Shown here: positions 48,642-57,817 of the stretch, piece by piece
How the letters are laid out: each line of letters opens with the position of its first letter
Position numbering within the stretch: the stretch's first letter is position 1
NCBI RefSeq assembly: GCF_047549485.1
Contig: NZ_CP180191.1
Span: 2,232,001 to 2,296,000, forward strand
DNA: 64,000 bases
DNA from: Piscinibacterium candidicorallinum
GTDB taxonomy: Bacteria; Pseudomonadota; Gammaproteobacteria; Burkholderiales; Burkholderiaceae_C
Direction: 5' to 3'
The notes under the pieces: model-generated
What the model was told of the DNA's origin: nothing
Database searches by the model: none
The model's input: the letters and a program-made list of their open reading frames with translations, nothing else
Translations under genes and position numbers: made by a program

Positions 48642-50375
48642 ATGCACGCTGCGGGCGGCGACCACTACGACGCGCTGTACCACGGCTTTCGCTGGCAGGT
48701 GCCGGAGGTGTTCAACATCGCCGAGGTCTGTTGCGATCGCTGGGCGCGTGATGCGCAGCATCGACTCCGCACCGCGCTGATTGCCGAGTCTGCCGGCGGA
48801 TCCCCGCGCCTGCACAGTTTTGCGGAGCTGGCCGACGCCGCGCAGCGGCTGTCTGCCGCACTCGCCGCGCTGGGGGTTGCGCGCGGAGACCGCGTGGCCA
48901 TCGTGCTGCCACAGCGCTTTGAGACGGCAGTGGCCCACATGGCCATCTACCGACTGGGTGCGGTGGCCATGCCGCTGTCCACGCTGTTTGGCCCCGAGGC
49001 GCTGGAATTCCGGCTCAAGGACTCGCAGGCCTGTGCCGCGATCATCGACGACAGCTCGCTCACCGCCTTGCTCGCGCTGCAGCCGCGCTGCCCCGGCCTC
49101 AAGCATCTCATCGGTGTGGACACGCCGGGTCTGTCCAACGTGCTGCACTGGGACACGCTGCTGAACACGGCGCCCAAGCCCTGGCCGGGTACCGCAAGCA
49201 CGAGTGCGCGCGATCCCGCGGTGCTGATCTACACGAGTGGCACCACCGGCAACCCCAAGGGTGCGCTCATTCCGCACTGCGCGCTGATCGGGAACCTCAC
49301 CGGCTTCGTCGCAAGCCAGAACTGGTTCCCGCAGGAGGGGGACGTGTTCTGGAGCCCTGCGGACTGGGCGTGGACCGGCGGGCTGATGGATGCCCTTCTG
49401 CCGGCGCTGTACTTCGGCGCGCCGATTGTGGGCTACCGCGGCCGCTTCTCCGCGCAGGTGGCCTTTGAACTCTTGCAACGGCATGGCGTCACAAACACGT
49501 TCTTGTTCCCCACAGCACTCAAGATGATGATGAAGGCCTACCCCGTGCCTTCGCAGCAGTTCAAGCTCAAGCTGCGCGCCATCATGAGCGCCGGCGAAGC
49601 CGTGGGCGAGACGGTTTTCGCGTGGTGCGAAAGCGCGCTGGGCGTGCGCGTGAACGAGATGTTCGGCCAGACCGAAGTGAACTACATCGTCGGCAACAGT
49701 GACCGCTGGCCCGCCCGCGCTGGCTCCATGGGCCGGCCCTACCCGGGTCACCATGTGGACGTGATCAACGACGAAGACCAGCGCTGTGCAGTGGGCGAAG
49801 TCGGCGAAGTGGCCGTGGCCACCCATGACATCCACGGCGACCCGGATCCGGTGTTCTTCCTGGGCTACTGGAACAACGAACGCGCGACCAAGGCCAAGTT
49901 CACCGGCAGCGGCGCGGTGAAGTGGTGCCGCACCGGCGACCTCGCCTCGCGCGATGCCGAGGGCTACCTCTGGTACCAGGGCCGAGCCGATGATGTCTTC
50001 AAGGCGGCGGGCTACCGCATCGGTCCCGGCGAGATCGAGAACTGCCTCGTCCAGCACCCCAGTGTGGCCAATGCGGCCGTGGTGCCCAAGCCGGATGCCG
50101 AGCGCGGCGCGCTGGTGAAGGCCTTCGTGGTGCTGACCGAAGGCACCCGCCCGTCCGCCGAACTGGCGATGGAGTTGCAAAAACTCGTGCGTGGCCGGCT
50201 GGCACCCTACGAATACCCCAAGGAAATTGAATTCATTGCACAACTGCCCATGACCACCACGGGCAAGGTGCAGCGGCGCGTGCTGCGGGACTTGGAGACC
50301 GAACGCGCGCGCAAGGAAGCGCAGCAGCTGGCACAAGCAGCTTCTGCCGAACAACGGGCCGGCAAACCGGCCTGA
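48642..50375 (+). CDS. AMP-dependent acyl-CoA synthetase
   Basis: ATP-dependent acid:CoA ligase of the adenylate-forming family, 577 aa. Start MHAAGGDHYDALYHGF follows a GAGGAG ribosome site. P-loop YTSGTTGNPKGALIPH, NEMFGQTEVNYIVGNS (A5), TGDLASRDAEGYLWYQGRADDVFKAAGYRIGP-type hinge region (A7-A8) and the catalytic Lys in MTTTGKVQRRVLRD (A10) are all present. The overall sequence resembles medium-chain or acetyl-CoA-synthetase-like enzymes of Proteobacteria; the acid used is unknown. It is divergent from the hydrolase. Confidence 0.92.
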   Translation: MHAAGGDHYDALYHGFRWQVPEVFNIAEVCCDRWARDAQHRLRTALIAESAGGSPRLHSFAELADAAQRLSAALAALGVARGDRVAIVLPQRFETAVAHMAIYRLGAVAMPLSTLFGPEALEFRLKDSQACAAIIDDSSLTALLALQPRCPGLKHLIGVDTPGLSNVLHWDTLLNTAPKPWPGTASTSARDPAVLIYTSGTTGNPKGALIPHCALIGNLTGFVASQNWFPQEGDVFWSPADWAWTGGLMDALLPALYFGAPIVGYRGRFSAQVAFELLQRHGVTNTFLFPTALKMMMKAYPVPSQQFKLKLRAIMSAGEAVGETVFAWCESALGVRVNEMFGQTEVNYIVGNSDRWPARAGSMGRPYPGHHVDVINDEDQRCAVGEVGEVAVATHDIHGDPDPVFFLGYWNNERATKAKFTGSGAVKWCRTGDLASRDAEGYLWYQGRADDVFKAAGYRIGPGEIENCLVQHPSVANAAVVPKPDAERGALVKAFVVLTEGTRPSAELAMELQKLVRGRLAPYEYPKEIEFIAQLPMTTTGKVQRRVLRDLETERARKEAQQLAQAASAEQRAGKPA

Positions 50376-50411
50376 CAATCACAGTGCGGAGAATTGGAGA
50401 GGCAAAAGCCC

Positions 50412-50873
50412 ATGGTCATCAACAACCTGAAGAACGCGCTGCGACGCGCGTTTCATCTCTACGTGCAGCGCAAACAGCTGCCGATCACGCCCAATCCGGG
50501 CCGAGGGGTCAAGCTCATCAACCGGGACTACCGCATGGTCCTGCATCTGCCCGTCAAGGACGAGATGTGGGAATGGCTGCTTGAGAAGGGCTGGCGCGAG
50601 TCGAGCTTCCGCCCGGATCGCCGCCGCTACCGGGACGTCCCCATGCAGGCCACGGTGGAGTTCCTGATGGCAGACCGCAAGCAGCGGCGCAAGGCCTATG
50701 TGAGGGCACTCGAAGCGGCCAACAAGCTTACGCAGGGCGACAGTACGGCCAGCAGCCGCGTCGATGCACGCGAGATGAATCTGGACGAGGGGCTCACCCC
50801 GGCCTCACTCAAGGGCATCCAGGTGCAGCATGAGCGTACGCAGCCCATGACCAAGGACCTGCGCCAGTTCTGA
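50412..50873 (+). CDS. Small basic protein, function unknown
   Basis: A 153-aa cytosolic basic protein with no motif I recognise. It starts MVINNLKNALRRAFHLYVQR, with GGAGAGG about 10 bases upstream. The middle, RMVLHLPVKDEMWEWLLEKGWRE, reads like one compact alpha/beta unit. FRPDRRRYRDVPMQATVEFL and ADRKQRRKAYVRALEAA give a charged helical region, and the C-terminus is flexible. It follows the acyl-CoA synthetase by 36 bases and ends at a terminator shared with the convergent HD-GYP gene. The high Arg/Lys content could indicate nucleic-acid binding, but this is a guess. Confidence 0.75.
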   Translation: MVINNLKNALRRAFHLYVQRKQLPITPNPGRGVKLINRDYRMVLHLPVKDEMWEWLLEKGWRESSFRPDRRRYRDVPMQATVEFLMADRKQRRKAYVRALEAANKLTQGDSTASSRVDAREMNLDEGLTPASLKGIQVQHERTQPMTKDLRQF

Positions 50874-50892
50874 TTCAGGCCAATTCAAGAGA

Positions 50893-50916
50893 AAAGGCCC
50901 CGCGAGCGGGGCCTTT
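50893..50916. terminator. Bidirectional terminator between convergent genes
   Basis: Stem AAAGGCCCCGC/GCGGGGCCTTT (50893-50903, 50906-50916), with A-rich left and T-rich right flanks, lies between the unknown basic protein (+) and the HD-GYP gene (-). It suits both directions. Confidence 0.88.
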
Positions 50917-50935
50917 GCATTTGCTAAGGCTCACA

Positions 50936-52165
50936 TCAAGGGTTCATGAAGCGGCTTGGCGCCACGTTCCACTTGTGCGGATCTTCGTGCCGCAGGATGC
51001 GGTCACTCGTACCGGGCCGCGCGAGATCGATGTCCGCCGGTGTGATGTATAGCTGGCTTCGCGTGCTGTAGAACGCACGCACCCTGGGCTTGAGCAGCTG
51101 GGTCTCGTTCTGCTCCAGCACCACGGCCAGGCGGCCGCTCTCAAGCAGTACGAGCGAGCCGGTGGGGTAGATGCCCACGCAGCGCATGAAGGCCTCGACC
51201 AGCGAACGGTCGAAGTGATGCTCGCTCCACTCGTAGATCTTGCGCAGGGCATCGGTGGGCGTCATGCCGCGGTGATACACCCGCTCTGAAGTAATGGCGT
51301 CGTATACATCCACCACCGCAGCCATCTTGCCCCACTGGGTGATCTGGTCCCGCCCGATCTTGCGCGGATAGCCCGTGCCATCGGTGCGCTCATGGTGTTC
51401 GTGGCAGATGGCCAGCGGAATCGGGCCGACATCCGGGTTCTGCACCAGCATGCGGTAGCCGTCGGTGACGTGATTCTTCATCACGTCGAACTCTTCCTTG
51501 GTGAGCGCACCCGGCTTGTTGAGGACTTCATTGGGGGTGAAGGCCTTGCCGATGTCATGCAGCAGCCCGCCCAACCCGAGCTGGTGCACGAGCTTCGGAT
51601 CAAAGTCCATGTGCCGCGCAAAACTCACCATCAGGGTGCAGACACTGACCGAGTGCTGGAAGGTGTAGTCATCAGCCTGCTTGAGCAGGTTCATGGACTG
51701 CAGCGCGTTCTTGTTGCGGAAGATGGAGTCCGTCACCTTCTCGACCAGCGGTTCGATCTGGTTGAGCTCGACCTGCTTGCCGAGGCGAACATCGCTCATG
51801 GTCTGAGCCACTAGGCGCTGGGCCTCGCCGTAGATCTTGCGTGCCGCGGCGCTCTCCTCCTCGAGGCGGGTGGTGCGTGGGCGTTCGACCGGCTTGTCGG
51901 CCACCTTGAGCATGGCCGCCTGCGCCGCTGCCCGGGCCTCGCGCGCGGTCGGCGCGTCCTGCACGTCAATGCCACGCCGCGGGTCGATGAACAGGTAGCG
52001 CGTGCCGCTGTCGCGCACCCGTGCGACGTCGTGATCGCTCTTGACGAGAAAAGAGCTCGTCAGGAAGGGATGCGAAAACCAGTCGCAGTCCAGCTGGGTC
52101 ACGTACATGCCCGGCTTGAGCTGCTCGATGGAGATCTTCTTGGCGGAGGCCGCTGCTTGATTCAT
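50936..52165 (-). CDS. HD-GYP domain protein with N-terminal DUF3391
   Basis: Probable cyclic-di-GMP phosphodiesterase, 409 aa from MNQAAASAKKISIEQLKPGM. Residues 10-130 form the DUF3391-type N-terminal domain (KPGMYVTQLDCDWFSHPFL). The HD-GYP domain holds His171 (FQHSVSV), HDIGK (203-207), His232, HEHHER (255-260) and GTGYP (263-267), so all metal-binding residues are intact. The C-terminal extension is a beta-rich segment (LVLLESGRLAVVLEQNETQL). It is cytosolic, with no transmembrane segments. It converges on the unknown basic protein and follows the HerA-like gene by 145 bases. Confidence 0.92.
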   Translation of the reverse strand: MNQAAASAKKISIEQLKPGMYVTQLDCDWFSHPFLTSSFLVKSDHDVARVRDSGTRYLFIDPRRGIDVQDAPTAREARAAAQAAMLKVADKPVERPRTTRLEEESAAARKIYGEAQRLVAQTMSDVRLGKQVELNQIEPLVEKVTDSIFRNKNALQSMNLLKQADDYTFQHSVSVCTLMVSFARHMDFDPKLVHQLGLGGLLHDIGKAFTPNEVLNKPGALTKEEFDVMKNHVTDGYRMLVQNPDVGPIPLAICHEHHERTDGTGYPRKIGRDQITQWGKMAAVVDVYDAITSERVYHRGMTPTDALRKIYEWSEHHFDRSLVEAFMRCVGIYPTGSLVLLESGRLAVVLEQNETQLLKPRVRAFYSTRSQLYITPADIDLARPGTSDRILRHEDPHKWNVAPSRFMNP

Positions 52166-52310
52166 GGAGGCGCGAAACCGGCGCCGGCACCGCGGTATGC
52201 GGTGCACCGGTTTGGCGCCAGCGTAGAAGCCGGTGCTCGGCCGCGATCCCGAGGAATGCGCTGAAAAGACCGGGCTTATTGCACCCTGCTCGGCTTGACT
52301 TGCGGCCGCC

Positions 52311-53885
52311 TCAGCGGCGTTTGCCGCCCAGGATCCCGCCAAGAATGCCGCGGACGATCTCGCGGCCCACGCCCGAACCGATGGAGCGCATCGCGGAGCG
52401 CGCGGCGCTCTCCACCAGACCCTCATGCTTGCCGCCACGCGGGCCAGTCCGGCCGAAAAGCACCTCCTTGACCACCTGGGTCGTGCCGCTGTCTGCCGGC
52501 GCAGGGGCGGGGGCCGGCGCACGGCGCCCCCCTGCGCCGGAGAACACCGGGCCGCCGGCCGGGGCGGTGCTGGCTGGTGCCGGGGCCGGGGCAGCAGCCT
52601 GGGTCTGGCCCTTCAAGACCTCGAAGGCGCTTTCGCGATCCACGGTCTGCTCATAAACACCTGCCACGAGCGAGTGCTCGATGATCAGCTTGCGTTCGTC
52701 CGGCGTGACTGGCCCGATGCGCGACCAGGGCGGCAGCACAAAGCAGCGCTCCGTGGGCGTGGGGCGGCCCTTCTCGTCGAGCAGCGAGATCAATGCCTCG
52801 CCCACCTCCAGCTCGGTGATCGCGGTCTCGATGTCCAGGCCGTCATTGGCACGCATGGTCTCGGCCGTGGCCTTCACGGCCTTCTGGTCACGCGGCGTGA
52901 AGGCACGCAGGGCATGCTGCACGCGGTTGCCGAGTTGCGCGAGCACCGTGTCCGGAATGTCCAGCGGATTCTGCGTGACGAAATACACGCCCACGCCCTT
53001 GGAACGGATCAGGCGCACGGTCTGCTCGATGCGCTCGAGCAGCGCCTTGGGCGCTTCCTTGAACAGCAGGTGGGCTTCATCAAAGAAGAAGACGAACTTG
53101 GGCTTGTCGAGGTCGCCCACCTCGGGCAGCGCCTCCCACAGCTCGGAGAGCATCCAGAGCAGGAAGGTGGCGTACAGACGCGGGCTGTTGAACAGCTTGT
53201 CGGCCGCCAGGATGTTGACGATGCCGGACTCGCGCCCGTTGATCTCCACGGCCTGCATCATGTCCATGATGTTGAGCATGGGCTCGCCGAAGAACACGTC
53301 GGCGCCCTGCTCTTCCAGCGTGAGCAGGCCGCGCTGGATGGCGCCGATGCTCGCGGCGCTCACATTGCCGTATTCGGTGGTGAATTCGCTGGCGTTGTCG
53401 CCCACGTGCTGGCACATGGCGCGCAGGTCCTTCATGTCGAGCAGCAGCAGGCCGTGGTCATCGGCGATCTTGAAGATGATCTGCATCACGCCGGTCTGGG
53501 TCTCGTTCAGGCCCAGCATGCGCGAGAGCATCAGCGGCCCCATGTCGCTGATCGTGGCGCGCACCGGATGGCCCGACTGGCCGAAGACGTCCCAGAGCGT
53601 GACCGGGCAGCCCGCCCACTCCGGATGCGGCACACCCAGGCTGTTGTAGCGATCGTCCACCCGCTTGTTGCCGCCGCCGGGGCAGGCAATGCCGGTGAGA
53701 TCACCCTTGATGTCGGCCATGAAGACCGGGATGCCCTGGTTGGAGAAGGCCTGGGCGAGCGCCTGCAGGGTGACCGTCTTGCCGGTGCCCGTGGCGCCGG
53801 TGATGGCACCATGGCGATTGGCCATGCGCGGCAGCAGCTGCACGCCGGTCTTGGCGTTCTTGGCGATCAGGATGGGCTCGGACAT
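52311..53885 (-). CDS. HerA/VirB4-like ATPase of the DUF853 (YjgR) family
   Basis: A 524-aa cytosolic ATPase. Start MSEPILIAKNAKTGVQLLPR matches the family. Walker A GAITGATGTGKTVTLQ (GATGTGKT 30-37), SDMGPLMLSRMLGLNETQTG, and Walker B KFVFFFDEAHLLFKEAP are clear, with the arginine-finger region RSKGVGVYFVTQNPLDIPD. An Ala/Pro-rich linker (about residues 425-470) leads to a C-terminal Arg/Gly helical end (GREIVRGILGGILGGKRR). The biological role of YjgR proteins is poorly known. It is divergent from yebC. Confidence 0.9.
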   Translation of the reverse strand: MSEPILIAKNAKTGVQLLPRMANRHGAITGATGTGKTVTLQALAQAFSNQGIPVFMADIKGDLTGIACPGGGNKRVDDRYNSLGVPHPEWAGCPVTLWDVFGQSGHPVRATISDMGPLMLSRMLGLNETQTGVMQIIFKIADDHGLLLLDMKDLRAMCQHVGDNASEFTTEYGNVSAASIGAIQRGLLTLEEQGADVFFGEPMLNIMDMMQAVEINGRESGIVNILAADKLFNSPRLYATFLLWMLSELWEALPEVGDLDKPKFVFFFDEAHLLFKEAPKALLERIEQTVRLIRSKGVGVYFVTQNPLDIPDTVLAQLGNRVQHALRAFTPRDQKAVKATAETMRANDGLDIETAITELEVGEALISLLDEKGRPTPTERCFVLPPWSRIGPVTPDERKLIIEHSLVAGVYEQTVDRESAFEVLKGQTQAAAPAPAPASTAPAGGPVFSGAGGRRAPAPAPAPADSGTTQVVKEVLFGRTGPRGGKHEGLVESAARSAMRSIGSGVGREIVRGILGGILGGKRR

Positions 53886-54054
53886 GGCGGTTCCAGGGGG
53901 GTTGCGATGGCGATGACGGCAGGGGATGGCGGAGAGGGAAAACGAGCAGCCCGCCAGGGGCGCTTTGCTAAACTCTAAACCATTAGACGGCACGTGTTCG
54001 CACGCGTGCCGTTCGCGTTTCTACCCAAGAACTCGAGCGCAAGAAAGATTCGCC

Positions 54055-54777
54055 ATGGCCGGTCACAGCAAATGGGCAAACATCCAGCACCGCAAGGGGC
54101 GCCAGGACGAAAAGCGCGGCCGCGTCTGGACGCGCATCATCCGTGAGGTGATTGTGGCCGCCCGTGCCGGCGGCGGCGATCCGGTCATGAACCCCCGTCT
54201 GCGCCTGGCCATCGAAAAGGCCAAGGCCGTGAACCTGCCGGCCGACACGCTCAAGAAGAACATCGACAAGGCCACCGGCAACCTCGAAGGCGTCGATTAC
54301 GTCGAAATCCGCTATGAGGGCTACGGCATCGGCGGTGCTGCGGTGATCGTCGACACCATGACCGACAACAAGGTGCGCACCGTGGCCGAGGTGCGCCACG
54401 CCTTCTCCAAGTACGGCGGCAATCTGGGCACCGACGGCTCCGTGGCCTTCCAGTTCAAGCATTGCGGCCAGCTGGTCTTTGCGCCGGGCACCAGTGAAGA
54501 CCAGGTGATGGAAGTGGCTATCGAAGCCGGCGCCGAGGACGTCGTGACGGACGATGACGGCGCCATCGAGGTCATCACCGCGCCGGGCGACTTCGAAGCG
54601 GTGAAGAACGCGCTTGAAGCCACGGGTCTGAAGCCCGAGCTGGCCGAGGTCATCATGAAGCCGCTGAACGAAACGCCCCTGGCCGGCGACGACGCCGCGA
54701 AGATGCAGAAGCTGCTCGATGCACTTGAAGACCTCGATGATGTTCAGGAGGTCTACACCTCGGCGGTGATGCAATGA
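54055..54777 (+). CDS. yebC: YebC/PmpR-family translation/transcription factor
   Basis: A 240-aa protein of the YebC/TACO1 family, a transcriptional regulator in some species and a factor easing ribosome stalling at proline runs in others. It is full length: MAGHSKWANIQHRKGRQDEK, KAVNLPADTLKKNIDKATG, YEGYGIGGAAVIVDTMTDNK and FSKYGGNLGTDGSVAFQF. purD overlaps its stop by ATGA. An 8-base inverted repeat, ACGGCACG/CGTGCCGT (53987-53994, 54005-54012), lies 42 bases before the start. Confidence 0.95.
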   Translation: MAGHSKWANIQHRKGRQDEKRGRVWTRIIREVIVAARAGGGDPVMNPRLRLAIEKAKAVNLPADTLKKNIDKATGNLEGVDYVEIRYEGYGIGGAAVIVDTMTDNKVRTVAEVRHAFSKYGGNLGTDGSVAFQFKHCGQLVFAPGTSEDQVMEVAIEAGAEDVVTDDDGAIEVITAPGDFEAVKNALEATGLKPELAEVIMKPLNETPLAGDDAAKMQKLLDALEDLDDVQEVYTSAVMQ

Positions 54778-56057
54778 AGCTCCTCGTGGTGGGATCGGGC
54801 GGGCGCGAGCATGCACTGGCCTGGCGCCTGGCGCAAAGCCCGCGGGTGCAGATGGTCTATGTGGCGCCGGGCAACGCGGGCACAGCCACCACGCGCGGGC
54901 TGAAGAACCTGCCGATCACGGACTTCGAGACTCTGGCCGAATGGGCCCACGTCGAAGGCATCGCCTACACGGTGGTCGGGCCGGACGCAGCGCTGGCCGC
55001 AGGCATCGTGAATGTGTTCGAGGCGCGCGGCCTGAAGATCTTCGGCCCCACCAAGGAAGCGGCGGAGCTGGAGTGGAGCAAGGACTTCGCCAAGGCCTTC
55101 ATGGCCAGGCATCAGATTCCCACGGCGCGCTATCAGACCTTTGATACCGCCGCCGCCGCGCACGCCTATGTGGATGCCGAAGGCGCGCCGATTGTGATCA
55201 AGGCCGATGGCCTCGCCGCCGGCAAGGGCGTGGTGGTGGCCATGACACTCGATGAAGCCCATGCCGCCATCGACATGATGATGGTGGACGCCAAGTTCGG
55301 CACGAGCGGCGCCAAGGTCGTCATCGAGGAATTCATGCAGGGCGAGGAAGCCAGCTTCTTCGTCATGAGCGATGGCAAGAACATCCTGCCTCTGGCCTCC
55401 GCGCAGGACCACAAGCGCCTGCTGGATGGCGACGCCGGCCCCAACACCGGCGGCATGGGCGCGTATTCGCCTGCGCCTGTGGTCACGCCGGACGTGCATC
55501 GCCAGATCATGAACAAGGTGGTCAAGCCCACGATCGAGGGCATGGCCGCTGAAGGCCGGCCCTTCAAGGGCTTCCTGTTCGTCGGCCTGATGATCGACGA
55601 GGCCGGCGAGGCCCGCGTGGTCGAGTTCAACGCGCGCATGGGCGACCCGGAGACCCAGGTCATCATGGCGCGGGTGAAGAGCGACTTTGCGCAGCTCTGC
55701 GAGATGGCGGTGGACGGCGAACTGGACCGCGCCGAGATCGACTGGGACCGCCGCACGGCACTGACCGTCGTGCTGGCCGCCCATGGCTACCCCGACAGCC
55801 CGCGCAATGGCGACCCGATCTTTGGCGTCCCGGAGCCCACGGATGCGAGCATCGTCTTTCACGCCGGCACCACGCTGTCGGAAGATGGACACCTGCTCAC
55901 GGCCGGCGGCCGCGTGCTGGCCTGCGTGGGTCTGGGCGATTCGCCGCGCATGGCGCAGGCAGCCGCCTACGACGTGGTCGACGAGATCAAGTTTCGCGAC
56001 ATGCAGTACCGCCGCGACATCGGCTACCGCGCCATCGGCCGCAGCCGCTCACGCTGA
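54774..56057 (+). CDS. purD: Phosphoribosylamine--glycine ligase
   Basis: Second enzyme of purine synthesis, joining glycine to phosphoribosylamine with ATP; 427 aa. Start MKLLVVGSGGREHALAWRLA; the ATP-grasp core contains IVIKADGLAAGKGVVVA, VIEEFMQGEEASFFVMSDG and GGMGAYSPAPVVTPD; VEFNARMGDPETQVIM holds the metal ligands. It is translated with yebC through a 4-base overlap. A REP-like element lies about 100 bases after its stop, before hemF. Confidence 0.97.
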   Translation: MKLLVVGSGGREHALAWRLAQSPRVQMVYVAPGNAGTATTRGLKNLPITDFETLAEWAHVEGIAYTVVGPDAALAAGIVNVFEARGLKIFGPTKEAAELEWSKDFAKAFMARHQIPTARYQTFDTAAAAHAYVDAEGAPIVIKADGLAAGKGVVVAMTLDEAHAAIDMMMVDAKFGTSGAKVVIEEFMQGEEASFFVMSDGKNILPLASAQDHKRLLDGDAGPNTGGMGAYSPAPVVTPDVHRQIMNKVVKPTIEGMAAEGRPFKGFLFVGLMIDEAGEARVVEFNARMGDPETQVIMARVKSDFAQLCEMAVDGELDRAEIDWDRRTALTVVLAAHGYPDSPRNGDPIFGVPEPTDASIVFHAGTTLSEDGHLLTAGGRVLACVGLGDSPRMAQAAAYDVVDEIKFRDMQYRRDIGYRAIGRSRSR

Positions 56058-56156
56058 TCGGGCTCAAGGTCATTGCAAATTGCAGCGCGCCTTGCGTGAC
56101 GGCGCAGGTGCCTTGGCTTACGCTGGGCACCAGCGCCGCTCGCGCGGCGGCTCCCC

Positions 56157-56207
56157 GCTGTATCCATGCGCCTTTCCAGCCATTTTGGCCTGAAGAGGCG
56201 CGCCAAT
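56157..56207. repeat. REP-like element, copy C (between purD and hemF)
   Basis: The core TTTCCAGCC-ATTTT-GGCCTGAAGA (56173-56197) is identical to copy B over 29 bases. The left flank TATCCATGCG is shared with copy A. Outer arms GCGCCT/AGGCGC (56168-56173, 56196-56201) close a hairpin. Confidence 0.75.
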
Positions 56208-56238
56208 CCTTGATCTCGTATCTCTGAACCTGGCCCCG

Positions 56239-57201
56239 ATGAGCTTCTCAGACACCATCCGCACCTATCTCAAGGACCTGCAGCAGCGCATCGTCGCCGG
56301 GCTGGAGGCCGAAGACGGCACCCCCTTCATCGTGGACGCCTGGACCCGCGGGCCTGAGGAGCGCTTGCAGGGCGGCGGCATCTCGCGCGTGCTGGAGGGT
56401 GGCCAAGTCTTCGAGCGCGCCGGCGTGCTGTTCTCCGATGTGCGCGGCAAGCAGTTGCCGCCCTCGGCCACGCAGCACCGCCCGGAGCTCGCGGGACGCC
56501 CCTTCGAGGCCACGGGCGTGTCGCTCGTGCTGCACCCGCGCAACCCCAACGTGCCCACGGTGCACCTGAACGTGCGCAGCTTCACCGCCCAGGCCGTAGA
56601 GCCCGGCCAGCAGGACGTGAGCTGGTTCGGCGGCGGCATGGACCTGACCCCCTACTACGGCGTTGAAGAAGACGCGGTGCACTTCCACCGCGTGTGCCAC
56701 GACGCGCTCGCGCCATTCGGCGCGGACAAGTACCCGCGCTTCAAGCAGTGGTGCGACGAATACTTCTTCCTGAAGCACCGCAACGAGCCGCGCGGCATCG
56801 GTGGCGTGTTCTATGACGATTTCTCCGAGCTCGGCCCGGAGCAGAGCTTTGCCATGACCCGCGCGGTCGGCGACGCCTTCCTGAACGCCTACCTGCCCAT
56901 CGTGCAGCGCCGCCGTCATCTGCCCTACACGGAGGAGCAGCGTGCCTTCCAGGCCTACCGGCGTGGGCGCTATGTGGAGTTCAACCTCGTCTGGGACCGC
57001 GGCACACTCTTCGGCCTGCAGAGCGGCGGCCGCACCGAGAGCATCCTCGCCAGCATGCCGCCCACGGCCGACTGGCGCTACCACTGGGCGCCGGCCGCCG
57101 GCACGCCGGAAGCGCGCCTGTACGAGGTGTTCCTGAAGCCGCGCGACTGGCTCGGTCTCAGCACGTCCCAGACTGCCGCGCAGCCGCAGGCGGCAGAGTG
57201 A
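56239..57201 (+). CDS. hemF: Oxygen-dependent coproporphyrinogen III oxidase
   Basis: Converts coproporphyrinogen III to protoporphyrinogen IX with O2 in heme synthesis; 320 aa, the usual size. Diagnostic stretches are GGGISRVLEGGQVFERAGV, HPRNPNVPTVHLNVR, SWFGGGMDLTPYYGVEEDA and the catalytic YVEFNLVWDRGTLFGLQSGG. nadD starts 13 bases after its stop. Confidence 0.97.
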   Translation: MSFSDTIRTYLKDLQQRIVAGLEAEDGTPFIVDAWTRGPEERLQGGGISRVLEGGQVFERAGVLFSDVRGKQLPPSATQHRPELAGRPFEATGVSLVLHPRNPNVPTVHLNVRSFTAQAVEPGQQDVSWFGGGMDLTPYYGVEEDAVHFHRVCHDALAPFGADKYPRFKQWCDEYFFLKHRNEPRGIGGVFYDDFSELGPEQSFAMTRAVGDAFLNAYLPIVQRRRHLPYTEEQRAFQAYRRGRYVEFNLVWDRGTLFGLQSGGRTESILASMPPTADWRYHWAPAAGTPEARLYEVFLKPRDWLGLSTSQTAAQPQAAE

Positions 57202-57214
57202 GCCCACGGTCCGC

Positions 57215-57817
57215 ATGAGCAAGCACATCGGCATCTTCGGCGGCAGCTTCGATCCGCCCCACTTCGGCCACTTGGCACTGATGAGCGCGGCGCGCGAACA
57301 ACTCGGGCTTGACCAGCTGCGCGTCATCCCCACCGGCCATGCCTGGCAGAAGCTGCGCACTCTCACGCCGGCGCGGCACCGGCTGGTCATGGTGGAGCTG
57401 GCGATTGCCGGGATGGCCCCCTGGGCAGTGGTCGATGCGCTGGAGACCGAGCGCAAGGGGCCGAGCTACATGATCGACACCATCGATGCCCTGCGCAAGG
57501 AAACGGGTGACGCCAAGCTCACGCTCATCCTTGGCGAAGACCAGTTTGCCAACCTGCGCACCTGGCACCGCTGGGAAGACCTCGCCATGCTCGTGCGCTT
57601 TGCCGTGGCCGGCCGGCCGGGCAGCGAGCGCAGCGCCGGCAGCCCAGCCAATGACCCGCGCGTGCACCACGTGCGTCTGGCCATGGAGCCGATGGACCTT
57701 TCAAGCACGCAGCTGCGCAAGATGGCCGCCGCGGGCGAGACCCTCAATGGTCTGGTGCCGCCCACGGTGGCCCAGTACATTGCACTCAATCACCTCTACA
57801 AAGAACAGAAGCACTGA
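57215..57817 (+). CDS. nadD: Nicotinate-nucleotide adenylyltransferase
   Basis: Forms nicotinate adenine dinucleotide from NaMN and ATP, a later step in the pathway that includes nadC at the window start. It is 200 aa. Nucleotidyltransferase motif GIFGGSFDPPHFGHLAL, LDQLRVIPTGHAWQK, TLILGEDQFANLRTWHRW and the C-terminal LSSTQLRKMAAAGETLNGLV are present. rsfS begins at the next base after its stop. Confidence 0.96.
   Translation: MSKHIGIFGGSFDPPHFGHLALMSAAREQLGLDQLRVIPTGHAWQKLRTLTPARHRLVMVELAIAGMAPWAVVDALETERKGPSYMIDTIDALRKETGDAKLTLILGEDQFANLRTWHRWEDLAMLVRFAVAGRPGSERSAGSPANDPRVHHVRLAMEPMDLSSTQLRKMAAAGETLNGLVPPTVAQYIALNHLYKEQKH

Noticed and set aside
48531..50378. Very long minus-strand open frame (over 600 codons) opposite the acyl-CoA synthetase gene
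   Set aside because: High-GC codon-position bias keeps the antisense frame open; the plus-strand protein has all family motifs and the antisense product none.
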